Shown: positions 7,591 through 16,456 of the stretch, in pieces
Layout of the letters: each line of letters begins with the position of its first letter
Position numbering within the stretch: the first letter of the stretch is position 1
DNA from: a virus
IMG/VR virus record: IMGVR_UViG_3300042292_000174
Location: 1-25,239 of that record
Direction: 5' to 3' (one strand)
Length of the DNA: 25,239 bases
Notes under the pieces: model-generated
Database searches by the model: none
The model's input: only the letters and a program-made list of their open reading frames with translations
What the model was told of the DNA's origin: nothing
Translations under genes and position numbers: made by a program

Positions 7591-8967
7591 ATGGCTAATA
7601 AAACACTTTTAACAAATGCGGCAAAATTATATTCTGTACAGAGTTGGTACTATAGTCCAGTATCTATAACACCACCATATACTACTATACCCGACTCGAC
7701 ATATATGTTTGTGTCGCATATTGACCCTTGGGAGATTGATTCTGCGCCGCCTACACCAACCCAAGACCAGAAATCATTAAAAACTATAATGAAAAAAATA
7801 TTTGCTGTAAAGAAATTAACAGCAAATGATATTTCACCAGTCCTACAAAGAATAGATTGGGAATCTGACACTGTTTATGATTATTATGATGATAATGTAG
7901 ATATGACTGAACTTGACCAAAATGGGTATTTGGTCAACAATTTTTATGTGAAAAACAAATACGATCAAGTTTTCAAATGTTTATGGAATAATAATGGTGC
8001 TGTATCAACAGTAGAACCATATTTCGAACCGGGGACATTCAGTGTAAATAACATTTTCGCGGGTAACGATGGTTATAAGTGGAAATACATGTATGTCATA
8101 AGTCCTGGTTTAAAAGTTAAATTTATGAATACAGAGTGGATGCCTATTCCAACATCAACCACCAGCCCTAATTCAATATCAACTGATGCAGGATGTGGTA
8201 ATATAGATGTAATTAACATTACAAATGTTGGTTCTGGTTATGATGCAGTTAATACAACAATATTTGTCACAGTAACGGGTGATGGACAAAATTGCAGTGC
8301 ATCAGCAGTTGTTGCAAACGGTGAAATAACAAATATAACTGTATCTAACACTGGTAAAAATTATACATTTGCCAACGTAACTATTACATCTACTAATAAT
8401 CAAATAGGTTCCGGTGCAACGGCTATTGCACCTATTTCTCCAGTAGGTGGTCATGGGTTTGACCCTATATCAGAACTTGGGTGTGCTCATGTAATGTTTG
8501 CACCACAAATAAGTGGTTCTGAAAATGGTTATATCCCTACTGATATAACATACCACCAAGTGGGGTTATTAGTCAATCCCATATCACAACAGTCGGTAAA
8601 TGCAGGTGCTCCTAATGCAAATGGAGAAATATATAAAACTAGCACCGATTTAGTGGTTTCTGGTTTTGGAATATTTTCCCCGAATGAAACAGTATATCAA
8701 GGAACTAGTTTAGAAACTTCGACATTTTCCGGTACTGTTTTATCATTTAACGATAGTAGCAACCTACTTAGCCTTATAAATACAAAAGGCACACCGACAA
8801 CAGATACCACTATTACCTCAAGTAATAGCGTATCACAAACAGTGTTATCTTATACCACATCAGATTATGATATATTCTCTGGATATATTACATACATAGA
8901 AAATAGATCAGGTATTGAAAGAAGTGCAGACGGCATCGAACAATATAAAATAATTTTAGGATTCTAG
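7591..8967 (+). CDS. 8: Baseplate wedge subunit gp8
   Basis: T4 gp8 features can be followed through the chain: an early FVSHIDPWEID (T4 has FGRSEPW), RIDWESDTVYDYYDD near residues 87-101 (T4 RRDWGDTRY), NNFYVKNKYDQVFKCLWNNN, the GNDGYKWKYMYVISP turn near 158-172 (T4 GDGYVWEYLFEIPP), and the C-terminal SGYITYIENRSGIERSADG followed by EQYKIILGF (T4 GEMIYMENRPPI). gp8 bridges gp7 and gp10 in the wedge. At 458 residues it is longer than T4 gp8 (334). Much of the difference is a GSGY-type insert at residues 202-283. Spacing and lack of a Shine-Dalgarno sequence at the start are unusual, but the N-terminus aligns with T4, so the start is kept. Confidence 0.88.
   Translation: MANKTLLTNAAKLYSVQSWYYSPVSITPPYTTIPDSTYMFVSHIDPWEIDSAPPTPTQDQKSLKTIMKKIFAVKKLTANDISPVLQRIDWESDTVYDYYDDNVDMTELDQNGYLVNNFYVKNKYDQVFKCLWNNNGAVSTVEPYFEPGTFSVNNIFAGNDGYKWKYMYVISPGLKVKFMNTEWMPIPTSTTSPNSISTDAGCGNIDVINITNVGSGYDAVNTTIFVTVTGDGQNCSASAVVANGEITNITVSNTGKNYTFANVTITSTNNQIGSGATAIAPISPVGGHGFDPISELGCAHVMFAPQISGSENGYIPTDITYHQVGLLVNPISQQSVNAGAPNANGEIYKTSTDLVVSGFGIFSPNETVYQGTSLETSTFSGTVLSFNDSSNLLSLINTKGTPTTDTTITSSNSVSQTVLSYTTSDYDIFSGYITYIENRSGIERSADGIEQYKIILGF
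8194..8439 (+). repeat. GSGY-type beta module inside gp8
   Basis: Two half-repeats, IDVINITNVGSGYDAVNTT and GEITNITVSNTGKNYTFANV, are followed by a GSGATA turn. This is the same architecture as the insert in gp6. Confidence 0.6.
8775..8782 (+). promoter_or_regulatory. Possible internal late promoter TATAAATA
   Basis: A perfect late promoter word inside the gp8 gene, about 195 nt upstream of the DUF4815 gene start. It could serve that long gene together with the GATAAATA at the junction, or be chance. Confidence 0.3.
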
Positions 8968-8975
8968 GATAAATA
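8968..8975 (+). promoter_or_regulatory. Late promoter-like GATAAATA
   Basis: A NATAAATA variant lies in the 9-nt gap between gp8 and the DUF4815 gene and ends 1 nt before the ATG. Too close to drive translation of that ATG. An AGGA at 8966-8969 serves as Shine-Dalgarno sequence, so the match may partly reflect the ribosome site and AT-rich start context. Confidence 0.3.
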
Positions 8976-8976
8976 A

Positions 8977-11900
8977 ATGAAAGATTACAATATCTCGCCT
9001 TATTACGATGATTTTGATTCTACGAAAAACTATCATCGTATACTATTTAAACCAGGTGGTGCGGTACAAGCAAGAGAATTAACTCAGTCACAGACTATTC
9101 TTCAGGATCAGATTTCAAAATTTGGTCTTGGTGTCTACCAAGATGGTTCAAAAGTATCTGGCGGTAATATAACTATTGATACACAAATAGTTACAGCAAA
9201 ACTTATAAGTAATGCGAATAATGTGTCATCTTTTGTTGATTTATTTGCCGTTGGTTCTACATCTAAATTTATATCACAAGTTGTTGAAGTTGATGCAACA
9301 AATAAGTATATAATAACAAAACCAGTTAACGTTGAAAATAACTCTTCGTTTGCTTCTGGTGAAACAATAAAACTATATTCTTCAAAAGCACAAGCGTTGA
9401 ATTCTTTAAATTCCGCTGTTACTGAAAAATATGTATCTCAAATAAAAACAGAATCTTATGTATTAGTAAATGCTACTGGGGAACAGTATGATGATTCCCT
9501 AACTATGCAAACAGTTAATTTGAGTGTAGGAGATGAACTTTATATCTCTACTATTAATTTCAGATCAACTATTGTAAGTCTCAGTTCTGATGGCAATTCC
9601 TTAACATTAGATAAACCACTTCCCCAATCAATTACTAGTGCATCTGCTAATGTAACTAATAAAATATCAGTAAATGCAACACAATTTAATATCGATCAAG
9701 GTGTTTGGTTCACAAATGGTTTCTTTGTATCCAACTATAATAGTTCTATAATCCCAGACGCTCTGAGTGTTTACCCATCAGTAGTTGTTGGTTTTGAATT
9801 ATTAGAATCAACAGTCACTTATTTGAATGATGATTCTTTATTAGACCCAGCAATAGGTGCTTCTAATTATCAGGCACCTGGTGCAGATAGATATTGCCTT
9901 CAATTCAATTTAACAACAAAACCATATGTTGACCAACAAACTGTTGGTAATCTGACAACAAATAAGTTTATTGAATTAGCAAGAATCAATAAAGGAATAG
10001 TAGAGAGTGTCAATAAAACTCCTATTTTCCCAGAAATTAGTAAGTCTATTGCACAATCTGTTTATGACCAATCTGGTGATTTTATAGTAAACCCGTTTAG
10101 TTTAAGTATTGGTAATTCTTCAGCTAATAACGCAAATATTGTATCTCATATCAGTGCAGGTAAAGCATATATCAGTGGGTATCCAGTTGAACATACCGCA
10201 CCAACAAAATATGTTTTAGAGAAGGCAAGAGATTACACATCAGAAACAAATATCAACGTTAATAGTTATTACGGTAGTTACTTAAAAATTAAAGATATTA
10301 GTGGAACAATACCAACCTTTTCCACTGGTGAAATTATAGATTTGCGAGATTCATCTGATGCCATAATTGGTAAATCCAGAGTTAGAAATTTTGCATTTGA
10401 AGGAGATACTACTCTTTCTTCTAATACTGCATCTAAAATATTTTTATATGATATATCTATAACAAATTCATCATTTTCTATTGCGAATGTATCAAGTGTA
10501 AAATCTAATACAACTAGTTTCGTAGCGAATGTTAATAATGCACTAAACAGTACAGTTTTATATGATGGGTCATATAATTCTTTAGTGTTTGCATTAGACC
10601 AAATTAATATCAAAGAAGTAACAAATGTTGACTATGTAACAACAAGACGACACTCAGCTACATTTAGTGCTGGTGTTGCAACATTATCATGTGCATCGAA
10701 TGAAGATTTCTTGGATGCGGGTAGTGCATCATTACGTCAAAGATATTACACTATAGTACTTTCCAGTGGTCAATTTATTGATATGGGCTGGTCGAATGTA
10801 AGTATAACCACTGGATCACATAGCGTAACCTTAAATTATGCCAGTTATGGAGGCACAGCTACAGTATTTTCAACAATTAGTGTAACTAATGACCCAATAA
10901 AAGTTAAAACAGCAAATACAAATGTAGCGGTTTTAGTAAATGCCGATGCAAACACTCCTATAGATTTGGGAGTATCAGACATTTATAAGTTCCACGGTGT
11001 TTATGAAATAGGCGCTTCTAAACCATATCAAGGCGCTTGGAACAGTGGTACTTCTTATACCACAAACCAATCTGTATCATACTTGAACACGGTATATTAT
11101 GCCACAACCAGTTCAACAAACCAGAACCCAGTTACTAATACATCGGCTTGGTCAGTTGTAACTAATGGTGCAGGAACTAACTTTACAACTGATAGTGGTC
11201 AACGTGACACCCATTATGACCACGGTTATATCACTAACATCAGTGGTGTTGCAAAAAGTAATGTAGTTGCAGTATTCGATTACTTCACACATTCTGGTGG
11301 GTCTGGTTACTTTGATGTAAATTCTTACAACAGTATAAATTATAATGAAATTCCATCATTTACATCTCAACAATATGGTACAACATATAGTCTAAGAGAT
11401 GTTATAGATTTCAGACCAAGAAGAACTGATGGTGCAACTACATTTGATAGTTTCCAATTACCAGCACCTTTCAATAATGCGTTTGTAGATTATGCATACT
11501 ACCTGAGTCGTATTGATAAAATTACCATGTTCCCTAATGGTCAGTTCAAAACAATCAGAGGAATAAGTTCATACTTAAATCCGGTTGAACCAGTTGACCT
11601 TCCAGGTGCATTAACTCTATTTACCTTAAATTACGCACCATATACTTTCAGTGGGGATGACATTACCGTTGTACCTACAAATCTGAGAAGATATACAATG
11701 AGAGATATTGGTATTCTGGACAGAAGAGTAACTAATCTAGAATATTACACAACTCTTTCTTTAGCTGAAAATGAAGTATCTGGTGGTGATGTTACTGATG
11801 CATCAGATGGTCAACGATTATTTAAAAATGGTTTCTTGGTTGATGGGTTTAAAGGACACGGTGTAGGTGATGTAAATAACCCAGATTACAAAGCGTCTAT

Positions 11901-14787
11901 TGATTTTACTAGTAAGTATTGCAGACCTCTGTTTTCATCTACCACTCCTTCATTATATATTAACCCAGCTCAAGGTGTATTTAATACTTCTACAAAAACT
12001 AATAATAAATTAGTTTTAAAAGACAACCTAGTTATGTTTACATATGATGAAACACCTTTCATTACTCAAACTATAGCGTCTGATTTCATTAATGTTAACC
12101 CATTCAATGTTATTAATTTTATTGGTGAATTTAAATTATCACCTTCTAGTGATGTATGGTATGATACAGTTAACAAACCAGTAATTAATATCGTTAATGA
12201 AGACCAAGCTGCATGGCAAGCAGCAGTTAATGGTTCAGGTAATGGTACTCAATGGAATGATTGGAACATTAACTGGACAGGTCAAAGTGTAGTAGACCCC
12301 AATAATCAAGATCAAATTTCCAGAGATACTAAAGCTATACAAGATACCATTACACAAAAGGGTCTATCTGGGGCATTAACTGGTGGAAACATTCAGGTTT
12401 CATCAACTACTCAAATACTATCCAATGCAATTATTCCATATTGCAGAAGTGTACCTGTTCGTTTTGATTTGAGAGGTATGCCTCCTTATACAGAACTATA
12501 TGCCTTTATGAATGGTGTGTTGGTTAGCCCATACATAGCACCTGATGCACCTTCTACTGATGGTGTATGGTATGTCGAAATAACCAATGCTGGTACTCTT
12601 TATACCGATGCTAATAATATTTCTGTTTCCGTTAGTGGTAACAATACTATTTCAGCAAACGTTACAGCAAATATAGTTGGTGGTAAAGTTGTTAATGTTG
12701 ATGTTAAGCAGGCAGGAGCAGGATACCAAACAGTTCCTACTTTATCATTACAATCATCAACATCAGGAACACCAGCCGTACTTACTGTTAAGAATACAAC
12801 AGGGCAGGTAGGCGCTCAACTTAAAACAGATGTAAATGGTAAAGCATCAGGAACCATATATATTCCTAATGATGATATCGCTAAAATCACAACCGGAACT
12901 ATTTTTGTAGAGTTTAGTGACCAACCTCATATTAGTGCAATCAATGGTGCATATGCATCAGGTTCATTCTTTGCACAAGGTACTTTACAGACACTACAAT
13001 CCACAGTAGTTTCTACAAGACCACCTTTAAGTACATCAAAAACACCTCCTTATGTTCCTGAAATTGACGGTGGTTCTTCGAATGAATATTGGTCAACTGA
13101 TGCATTAAAACCAAATGCACCAACATTATCATATGATGAAGTTAAAACCTCGGTATATAATTATTTAATAGCCAGAGCACAATCTCCAAATACAGCAATA
13201 ACACCATTTAGAGTTAATAAATTCTGGAATGCTGGTGGGTTTGACACAATTTATAATCAAGTAAAAACATCATTTGGATCAAACCCAACTGTTGCTATGG
13301 TTGCTGGGTATTGTTTAAGGTCAATTCAGATTGATACACAATCAAATGAATTAAGTGCGTCTGGTGCTATCGGTCGTGTAGTGACTATAATCATAAACAC
13401 TGCGAAAAGAACTAGTCAAAATATTCCATTAGTTGATGCTAATCAAACAAGAAGAATATTAAATAACGCAAGAAATACAAAGATTGCAAAGAAAACATGT
13501 TTGATGGGTAAAGACCCAGTATCTCAAAATTTCTATGTTATACCTGATGAATATCCTAATGGGTTATTCGTATCATCCGTTGATTTATTCTTTGTATCAA
13601 AAGATGATTATGCCGAAGTAAATGTTCGCATTAGACCAACCGTAAACGGGTTCCCTGATTCAGAGAATGATATTCCTGGTTCTATTGTTTACAAAAACCC
13701 AAGTGAGATTAATGTTCCAGATGCAGCCAACAGAAAAAATTCAATAGGACCATCTACTACATTTACTTTTGACCACCCAATATATCTGGCACCTGGTGAA
13801 TACTCATTAATGATTATGTCTAATAGTAATGGGTATCAAGTTTACCATTCGAAAAAAGGACAAATAGAATTCCCTGTAACAGATGGGAAACAAACTATAA
13901 CTGGTCCAACTTATGCTGGTTCGTTCTTTAAGTCACAAAATTCAACTACATGGGTTCCATCTTCAGAAGGTGAAACATTATGTTTTGTATTGCGTAGATG
14001 TGATTTTGCTGGTGGTACAGCATCATTCCAAGCAACATCAAATACAAGCAGTTCAGCAACCTATTTCGATGTAGCTCAAGTATCAACGAATGATTTATCT
14101 TTTGCTGGTTCTGATACTATAGATTATCAGATAACAACAAAAGACGCAACTTCATCCGCTACAAATCAAATTACTATTATTCCTAATGATAATATTAATT
14201 TTGCAACAAGACAAATACAAAATACAGCAAGTGATATTATAATAACTCCAACATTGAGTAATATTAATAGGTTTACATCACCTGTTGTTGATTTAGAAAG
14301 GTTGAATGCAATTCTAGTTAAAAATATTATTTCATCTTCATCGACTGCAAATACGGCATCTGAATCTTTAGGTGGGTTACTTAAAGGTAATGCTGTTGCA
14401 AAGTACATTACTCGTCGCGTAACATTGAATAAGAATTTTGATGCTACTGGTTTGACGGTTTATGTAGATGTTCAGAGACCTTTAGGCACTTCTATCGAAG
14501 TTTTCTATAAAGTTCTTAATTCCGTAGACCAGAATAACTTTGATAATCAACCATATGTAAAAATGAACGCAGTATTTGCTCCAGGTGATAGTGTACAATA
14601 TACTACAACTTCATCTTGGACAAGTGATACTTATCAAATGAATGATATCACTTATGCAGATTTAACAACCAATGTTGTATACAGTGACTTTAGAACTTTT
14701 GCTATTAAGGTTGTATTCTATTCAGATAACCCTGCATTGGTTCCCAAGATAAAGAACTTCAGAGCAATAGCAACGGTAAAACAATGA
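8977..14787 (+). CDS. Giant DUF4815-like baseplate/tail-fibre protein
   Basis: At 1936 residues this is the largest gene in the window. The start, YNISPYYDDFDSTKNYHRIL followed by FKPGGAVQARELTQSQTILQ, is the hallmark of DUF4815 phage structural proteins. Other conserved blocks are DSGQRDTHYDHGYI (about 738), DRRVTNLEYYTTLSLAE (about 914), YCRSVPVRFDLRGMPPYTEL (about 1155) and a jelly-roll-like stretch with NGLFVSSVDLFFVSKDDY (about 1528), PIYLAPGEYSLMIMSNSNGY and SFFKSQNSTTW. Two apparent inserts are a chitin-binding-like segment (682-733) and a GSGY-type module (1196-1276). It sits where T4 has gp9/gp10, so a link between wedge and fibres is likely by context, not by homology I can demonstrate. 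An AGGA Shine-Dalgarno sequence precedes the ATG; the end overlaps the next gene by 4 nt (ATGA). Confidence 0.78.
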   Translation: MKDYNISPYYDDFDSTKNYHRILFKPGGAVQARELTQSQTILQDQISKFGLGVYQDGSKVSGGNITIDTQIVTAKLISNANNVSSFVDLFAVGSTSKFISQVVEVDATNKYIITKPVNVENNSSFASGETIKLYSSKAQALNSLNSAVTEKYVSQIKTESYVLVNATGEQYDDSLTMQTVNLSVGDELYISTINFRSTIVSLSSDGNSLTLDKPLPQSITSASANVTNKISVNATQFNIDQGVWFTNGFFVSNYNSSIIPDALSVYPSVVVGFELLESTVTYLNDDSLLDPAIGASNYQAPGADRYCLQFNLTTKPYVDQQTVGNLTTNKFIELARINKGIVESVNKTPIFPEISKSIAQSVYDQSGDFIVNPFSLSIGNSSANNANIVSHISAGKAYISGYPVEHTAPTKYVLEKARDYTSETNINVNSYYGSYLKIKDISGTIPTFSTGEIIDLRDSSDAIIGKSRVRNFAFEGDTTLSSNTASKIFLYDISITNSSFSIANVSSVKSNTTSFVANVNNALNSTVLYDGSYNSLVFALDQINIKEVTNVDYVTTRRHSATFSAGVATLSCASNEDFLDAGSASLRQRYYTIVLSSGQFIDMGWSNVSITTGSHSVTLNYASYGGTATVFSTISVTNDPIKVKTANTNVAVLVNADANTPIDLGVSDIYKFHGVYEIGASKPYQGAWNSGTSYTTNQSVSYLNTVYYATTSSTNQNPVTNTSAWSVVTNGAGTNFTTDSGQRDTHYDHGYITNISGVAKSNVVAVFDYFTHSGGSGYFDVNSYNSINYNEIPSFTSQQYGTTYSLRDVIDFRPRRTDGATTFDSFQLPAPFNNAFVDYAYYLSRIDKITMFPNGQFKTIRGISSYLNPVEPVDLPGALTLFTLNYAPYTFSGDDITVVPTNLRRYTMRDIGILDRRVTNLEYYTTLSLAENEVSGGDVTDASDGQRLFKNGFLVDGFKGHGVGDVNNPDYKASIDFTSKYCRPLFSSTTPSLYINPAQGVFNTSTKTNNKLVLKDNLVMFTYDETPFITQTIASDFINVNPFNVINFIGEFKLSPSSDVWYDTVNKPVINIVNEDQAAWQAAVNGSGNGTQWNDWNINWTGQSVVDPNNQDQISRDTKAIQDTITQKGLSGALTGGNIQVSSTTQILSNAIIPYCRSVPVRFDLRGMPPYTELYAFMNGVLVSPYIAPDAPSTDGVWYVEITNAGTLYTDANNISVSVSGNNTISANVTANIVGGKVVNVDVKQAGAGYQTVPTLSLQSSTSGTPAVLTVKNTTGQVGAQLKTDVNGKASGTIYIPNDDIAKITTGTIFVEFSDQPHISAINGAYASGSFFAQGTLQTLQSTVVSTRPPLSTSKTPPYVPEIDGGSSNEYWSTDALKPNAPTLSYDEVKTSVYNYLIARAQSPNTAITPFRVNKFWNAGGFDTIYNQVKTSFGSNPTVAMVAGYCLRSIQIDTQSNELSASGAIGRVVTIIINTAKRTSQNIPLVDANQTRRILNNARNTKIAKKTCLMGKDPVSQNFYVIPDEYPNGLFVSSVDLFFVSKDDYAEVNVRIRPTVNGFPDSENDIPGSIVYKNPSEINVPDAANRKNSIGPSTTFTFDHPIYLAPGEYSLMIMSNSNGYQVYHSKKGQIEFPVTDGKQTITGPTYAGSFFKSQNSTTWVPSSEGETLCFVLRRCDFAGGTASFQATSNTSSSATYFDVAQVSTNDLSFAGSDTIDYQITTKDATSSATNQITIIPNDNINFATRQIQNTASDIIITPTLSNINRFTSPVVDLERLNAILVKNIISSSSTANTASESLGGLLKGNAVAKYITRRVTLNKNFDATGLTVYVDVQRPLGTSIEVFYKVLNSVDQNNFDNQPYVKMNAVFAPGDSVQYTTTSSWTSDTYQMNDITYADLTTNVVYSDFRTFAIKVVFYSDNPALVPKIKNFRAIATVKQ
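11020..11175 (+). other. Carbohydrate-binding module (CBM5/12-like) insert
   Basis: Residues about 682-733 read PYQGAWNSGTSYTTNQSVSY and continue with NTVYYATTSST, then NTSAWSVV. This matches the chitin-binding-like pattern W-x-S-G-T-x-Y-x(5)-V-x-Y-x(3)-Y-Y with a closing W. It lies between VYEIGASK and TTDSGQRDTHYDHGYI, blocks that normally lie close together in DUF4815 proteins as I recall them. Aromatic residues W688, Y695 and Y704-Y709 are candidates for sugar stacking. Confidence 0.55.
12562..12804 (+). repeat. GSGY-type beta module inside the DUF4815 protein
   Basis: Residues 1196-1276 hold GVWYVEITNAGTLYTDANNI and GGKVVNVDVKQAGAGYQTVP, two half-repeats of the same module found in gp6, gp7 and gp8. 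It directly follows the conserved FMNGVLVSPY segment. Confidence 0.55.
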
Positions 14788-14981
14788 AAATAGCCAAAGT
14801 TCAAGACCATCCTGATTTAGTGAGAGATTTGGAGAGTAATGCTGTATTAAATACCAACTATGCAGCATTACTCGAATATAGAAAGAAACAACAAATGGTT
14901 AAAGATATGGATTTATTAAAATCAGAAGTTGTGGAACTCAAAGAAATGATGGGTCAAATTCTTTCGTTATTAAATAAATAA
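14784..14981 (+). CDS. Small coiled-coil protein, unknown function
   Basis: A 65-residue charged protein. The N-terminus MKIAKVQDHPDLVRDLESNA is followed by AVLNTNYAALLEYRKKQ and a C-terminal heptad stretch (MDLLKSEVVELKEMMGQILS), predicted to be a coiled coil of about 25 residues. I recall similar short proteins (HPDLVRD...LNTN...) after large baseplate genes of marine T4-like phages, with no known role. The ATG overlaps the preceding stop as ATGA, so the two are translationally coupled and probably needed together. It might be a minor virion part or an assembly factor for the DUF4815 protein. Confidence 0.75.
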   Translation: MKIAKVQDHPDLVRDLESNAVLNTNYAALLEYRKKQQMVKDMDLLKSEVVELKEMMGQILSLLNK

Positions 14982-14984
14982 ATA
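14973..14984 (+). promoter_or_regulatory. Overlapping late promoter-like AATAAATA words
   Basis: Two overlapping AATAAATA matches (14973-14980 and 14977-14984) span the stop codon and the start of the 28-nt gap before the S74 fibre gene, leaving about 25 nt to the ATG and room for the AAAAGG Shine-Dalgarno sequence. A T-run follows at 14992-14997. A simple TAAA tandem repeat is the alternative reading. Confidence 0.4.
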
Positions 14985-15009
14985 AAACAATATTTTTTAA
15001 AAGGTTAAA

Positions 15010-15909
15010 ATGGCTAATACAGTTTCTCTTCTAGGGTACGCCAATACATTTGGCGATATGATGGTCAAAATTAACGCATTGGCCAAAGAAAACAATGACC
15101 TTGCCTCTAATAATTACATCAAACCTACTGGAACATTATACCTAAATTCATCAACATTAGGTTTACAGGTACAGACAAACGCAATCATATATGGTGGTCT
15201 ACAAGCTAATACAATAACTGCCAATACTTTAACGTTAAATTCTACAACAGTAGGACAGATTTTAGTTGGTGGTGGTTCTTCTGGTACTGTTAAATCATTG
15301 GCCAATACCGGAACTGCTGGAACCTATGCAAATGCATCACATGTTCCAGTAATTACCACTGATGGGTATGGTAGAGTTTCTGGTGTAACCAATACTAAAA
15401 TTGCAATAACTTCTACACAAGTATCTGGTTTAGCAACATCTGCGACTACAGATACTACAAATGCAGGTAATATATCATCAGGTACATTAAGTGCGGCTAG
15501 GTTAGGAACTACTTCTGATGTGCAATTTAAATCAATTGGGGTAGGCACTGCGGCATCTGGAACAACTGGTGAAATAAGAGCAACCAATCAAATTACTGCT
15601 CACTATTCAGACGAGAGACTGAAAAATAGACTAGGTGGTATAGAAAATGCTTTAGATAAAGTTAATTCTTTATCTGGTTTCTATTATGAAGCAAACGAAA
15701 TAGCACAAGACTTAGGGTATTCGGTTCAACGAGAAGTTGGTGTATCAGCACAAGAAGTACAAAGAGTATTACCAGAAATTGTCGTTCCTGCACCAATCGA
15801 TGAAAAATATTTAACAGTTAGATATGAACGATTAGTTCCTTTGTTAATAGAATCAATAAAAGAATTAACAGATAAAGTGAATGATTTGGAATCTAAGTTA
15901 AAGGGTTAA
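15010..15909 (+). CDS. Tail fibre protein with C-terminal S74 chaperone domain
   Basis: A 299-residue fibre. The N-terminal 40 residues (LGYANTFGDMMVKINALAKE) are followed by a Thr/Gly/Asn-rich beta shaft with common fibre words such as TTDGYGRVSG, SGTLSAARLGTTSDVQF and TGEIRATNQITAHY. Residues 200 to the end form a peptidase S74 intramolecular chaperone: SDERLK with Ser200 and Lys205 as the expected dyad, GGIENALDKVNSLSGFYYE, VGVSAQEVQRVLPE, TVRYERLVPLLIESIKEL and a closing coiled coil. In endosialidase-type proteins this domain trimerises the fibre and then cuts itself off before the Ser, here after about residue 199. The shaft is short, so this is a small tip or side fibre. An AAAAGG lies 5 nt before the ATG. 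Confidence 0.88.
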   Translation: MANTVSLLGYANTFGDMMVKINALAKENNDLASNNYIKPTGTLYLNSSTLGLQVQTNAIIYGGLQANTITANTLTLNSTTVGQILVGGGSSGTVKSLANTGTAGTYANASHVPVITTDGYGRVSGVTNTKIAITSTQVSGLATSATTDTTNAGNISSGTLSAARLGTTSDVQFKSIGVGTAASGTTGEIRATNQITAHYSDERLKNRLGGIENALDKVNSLSGFYYEANEIAQDLGYSVQREVGVSAQEVQRVLPEIVVPAPIDEKYLTVRYERLVPLLIESIKELTDKVNDLESKLKG

Positions 15910-15913
15910 AACG

Positions 15914-16447
15914 ATGCCTGTTACATTGAACAATTTGGGTATTGTCTTTTCAGATACTACCTCTATGACCACTGATGAAATTCCATCTAATACAAGGACG
16001 GTGTTTGCTAATACATCAGCACCCTCTGGATGGACAAGGTTAACAGGAATAGATACATTTAACGATTCTATGTTGCGATTAAGTTATGCAACAGGTGGTT
16101 CGTCTGCGGGTTCTGGTGCATTATCTTTTGGTGCAAATACAGTTCCTTCTCATACACATACTTACACCACATCAGCTCCATCTACTCAACATAATCATTA
16201 TATCGCAGATAATGGTCACTACCATTATTATGCAGGTTCTTTTTATGATTATGATATATCTGTTGTTGCTGCACCTAATCCTTATTATACAGCAACAACC
16301 CTACAACCAACAACCGCGGCAGCACCTTCTGCCACATTCGGTAATCAAAGTGTTTCACATTATCATACAGCAACAACAGGATCGGCATCTTCATCAGGAA
16401 CTTGGATTCCGAGATATGTTGATGTTTTAATATGTTACAAAAATTAA
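15914..16447 (+). CDS. Tail-collar/fibre-tip protein with HxH motifs, copy 1
   Basis: A 177-residue protein, first of three tandem paralogues. The N-terminus MPVTLNNLGIVFSD and the C-terminus WIPRYVDVLICYKN are shared with the other two; the middle differs. The segment TSAPSGWTRLTG (about 35-46) is the start of the phage tail-collar/microcystin-dependent-protein-like fold, also found near the end of T4 gp10 and gp12. Four HxH motifs lie at His80/82, 93/95, 102/104 and 149/151. In T4 gp37 such motifs from three chains bind iron along the fibre tip, so a trimeric metal-bearing tip is a reasonable inference. An AAGGG Shine-Dalgarno sequence lies in the end of the upstream gene. Confidence 0.8.
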   Translation: MPVTLNNLGIVFSDTTSMTTDEIPSNTRTVFANTSAPSGWTRLTGIDTFNDSMLRLSYATGGSSAGSGALSFGANTVPSHTHTYTTSAPSTQHNHYIADNGHYHYYAGSFYDYDISVVAAPNPYYTATTLQPTTAAAPSATFGNQSVSHYHTATTGSASSSGTWIPRYVDVLICYKN

Positions 16448-16456
16448 GAGTTTAAT

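Noticed and set aside
10278-10613. 111-residue minus-strand open frame inside the DUF4815 gene
   Set aside because: No recognisable domain or ribosome site, and it lies wholly inside a conserved gene.
14985-15009. Terminator before the S74 fibre gene because of the T-run
   Set aside because: The T-run at about 14992-14997 is not preceded by a stable stem, and the region also carries the Shine-Dalgarno sequence of the next gene.
16086-16430. Alternative + strand frame of 114 residues within tip copy 1
   Set aside because: Low-complexity Ile/Leu/His translation with no ribosome site; a shadow of the HxH gene.
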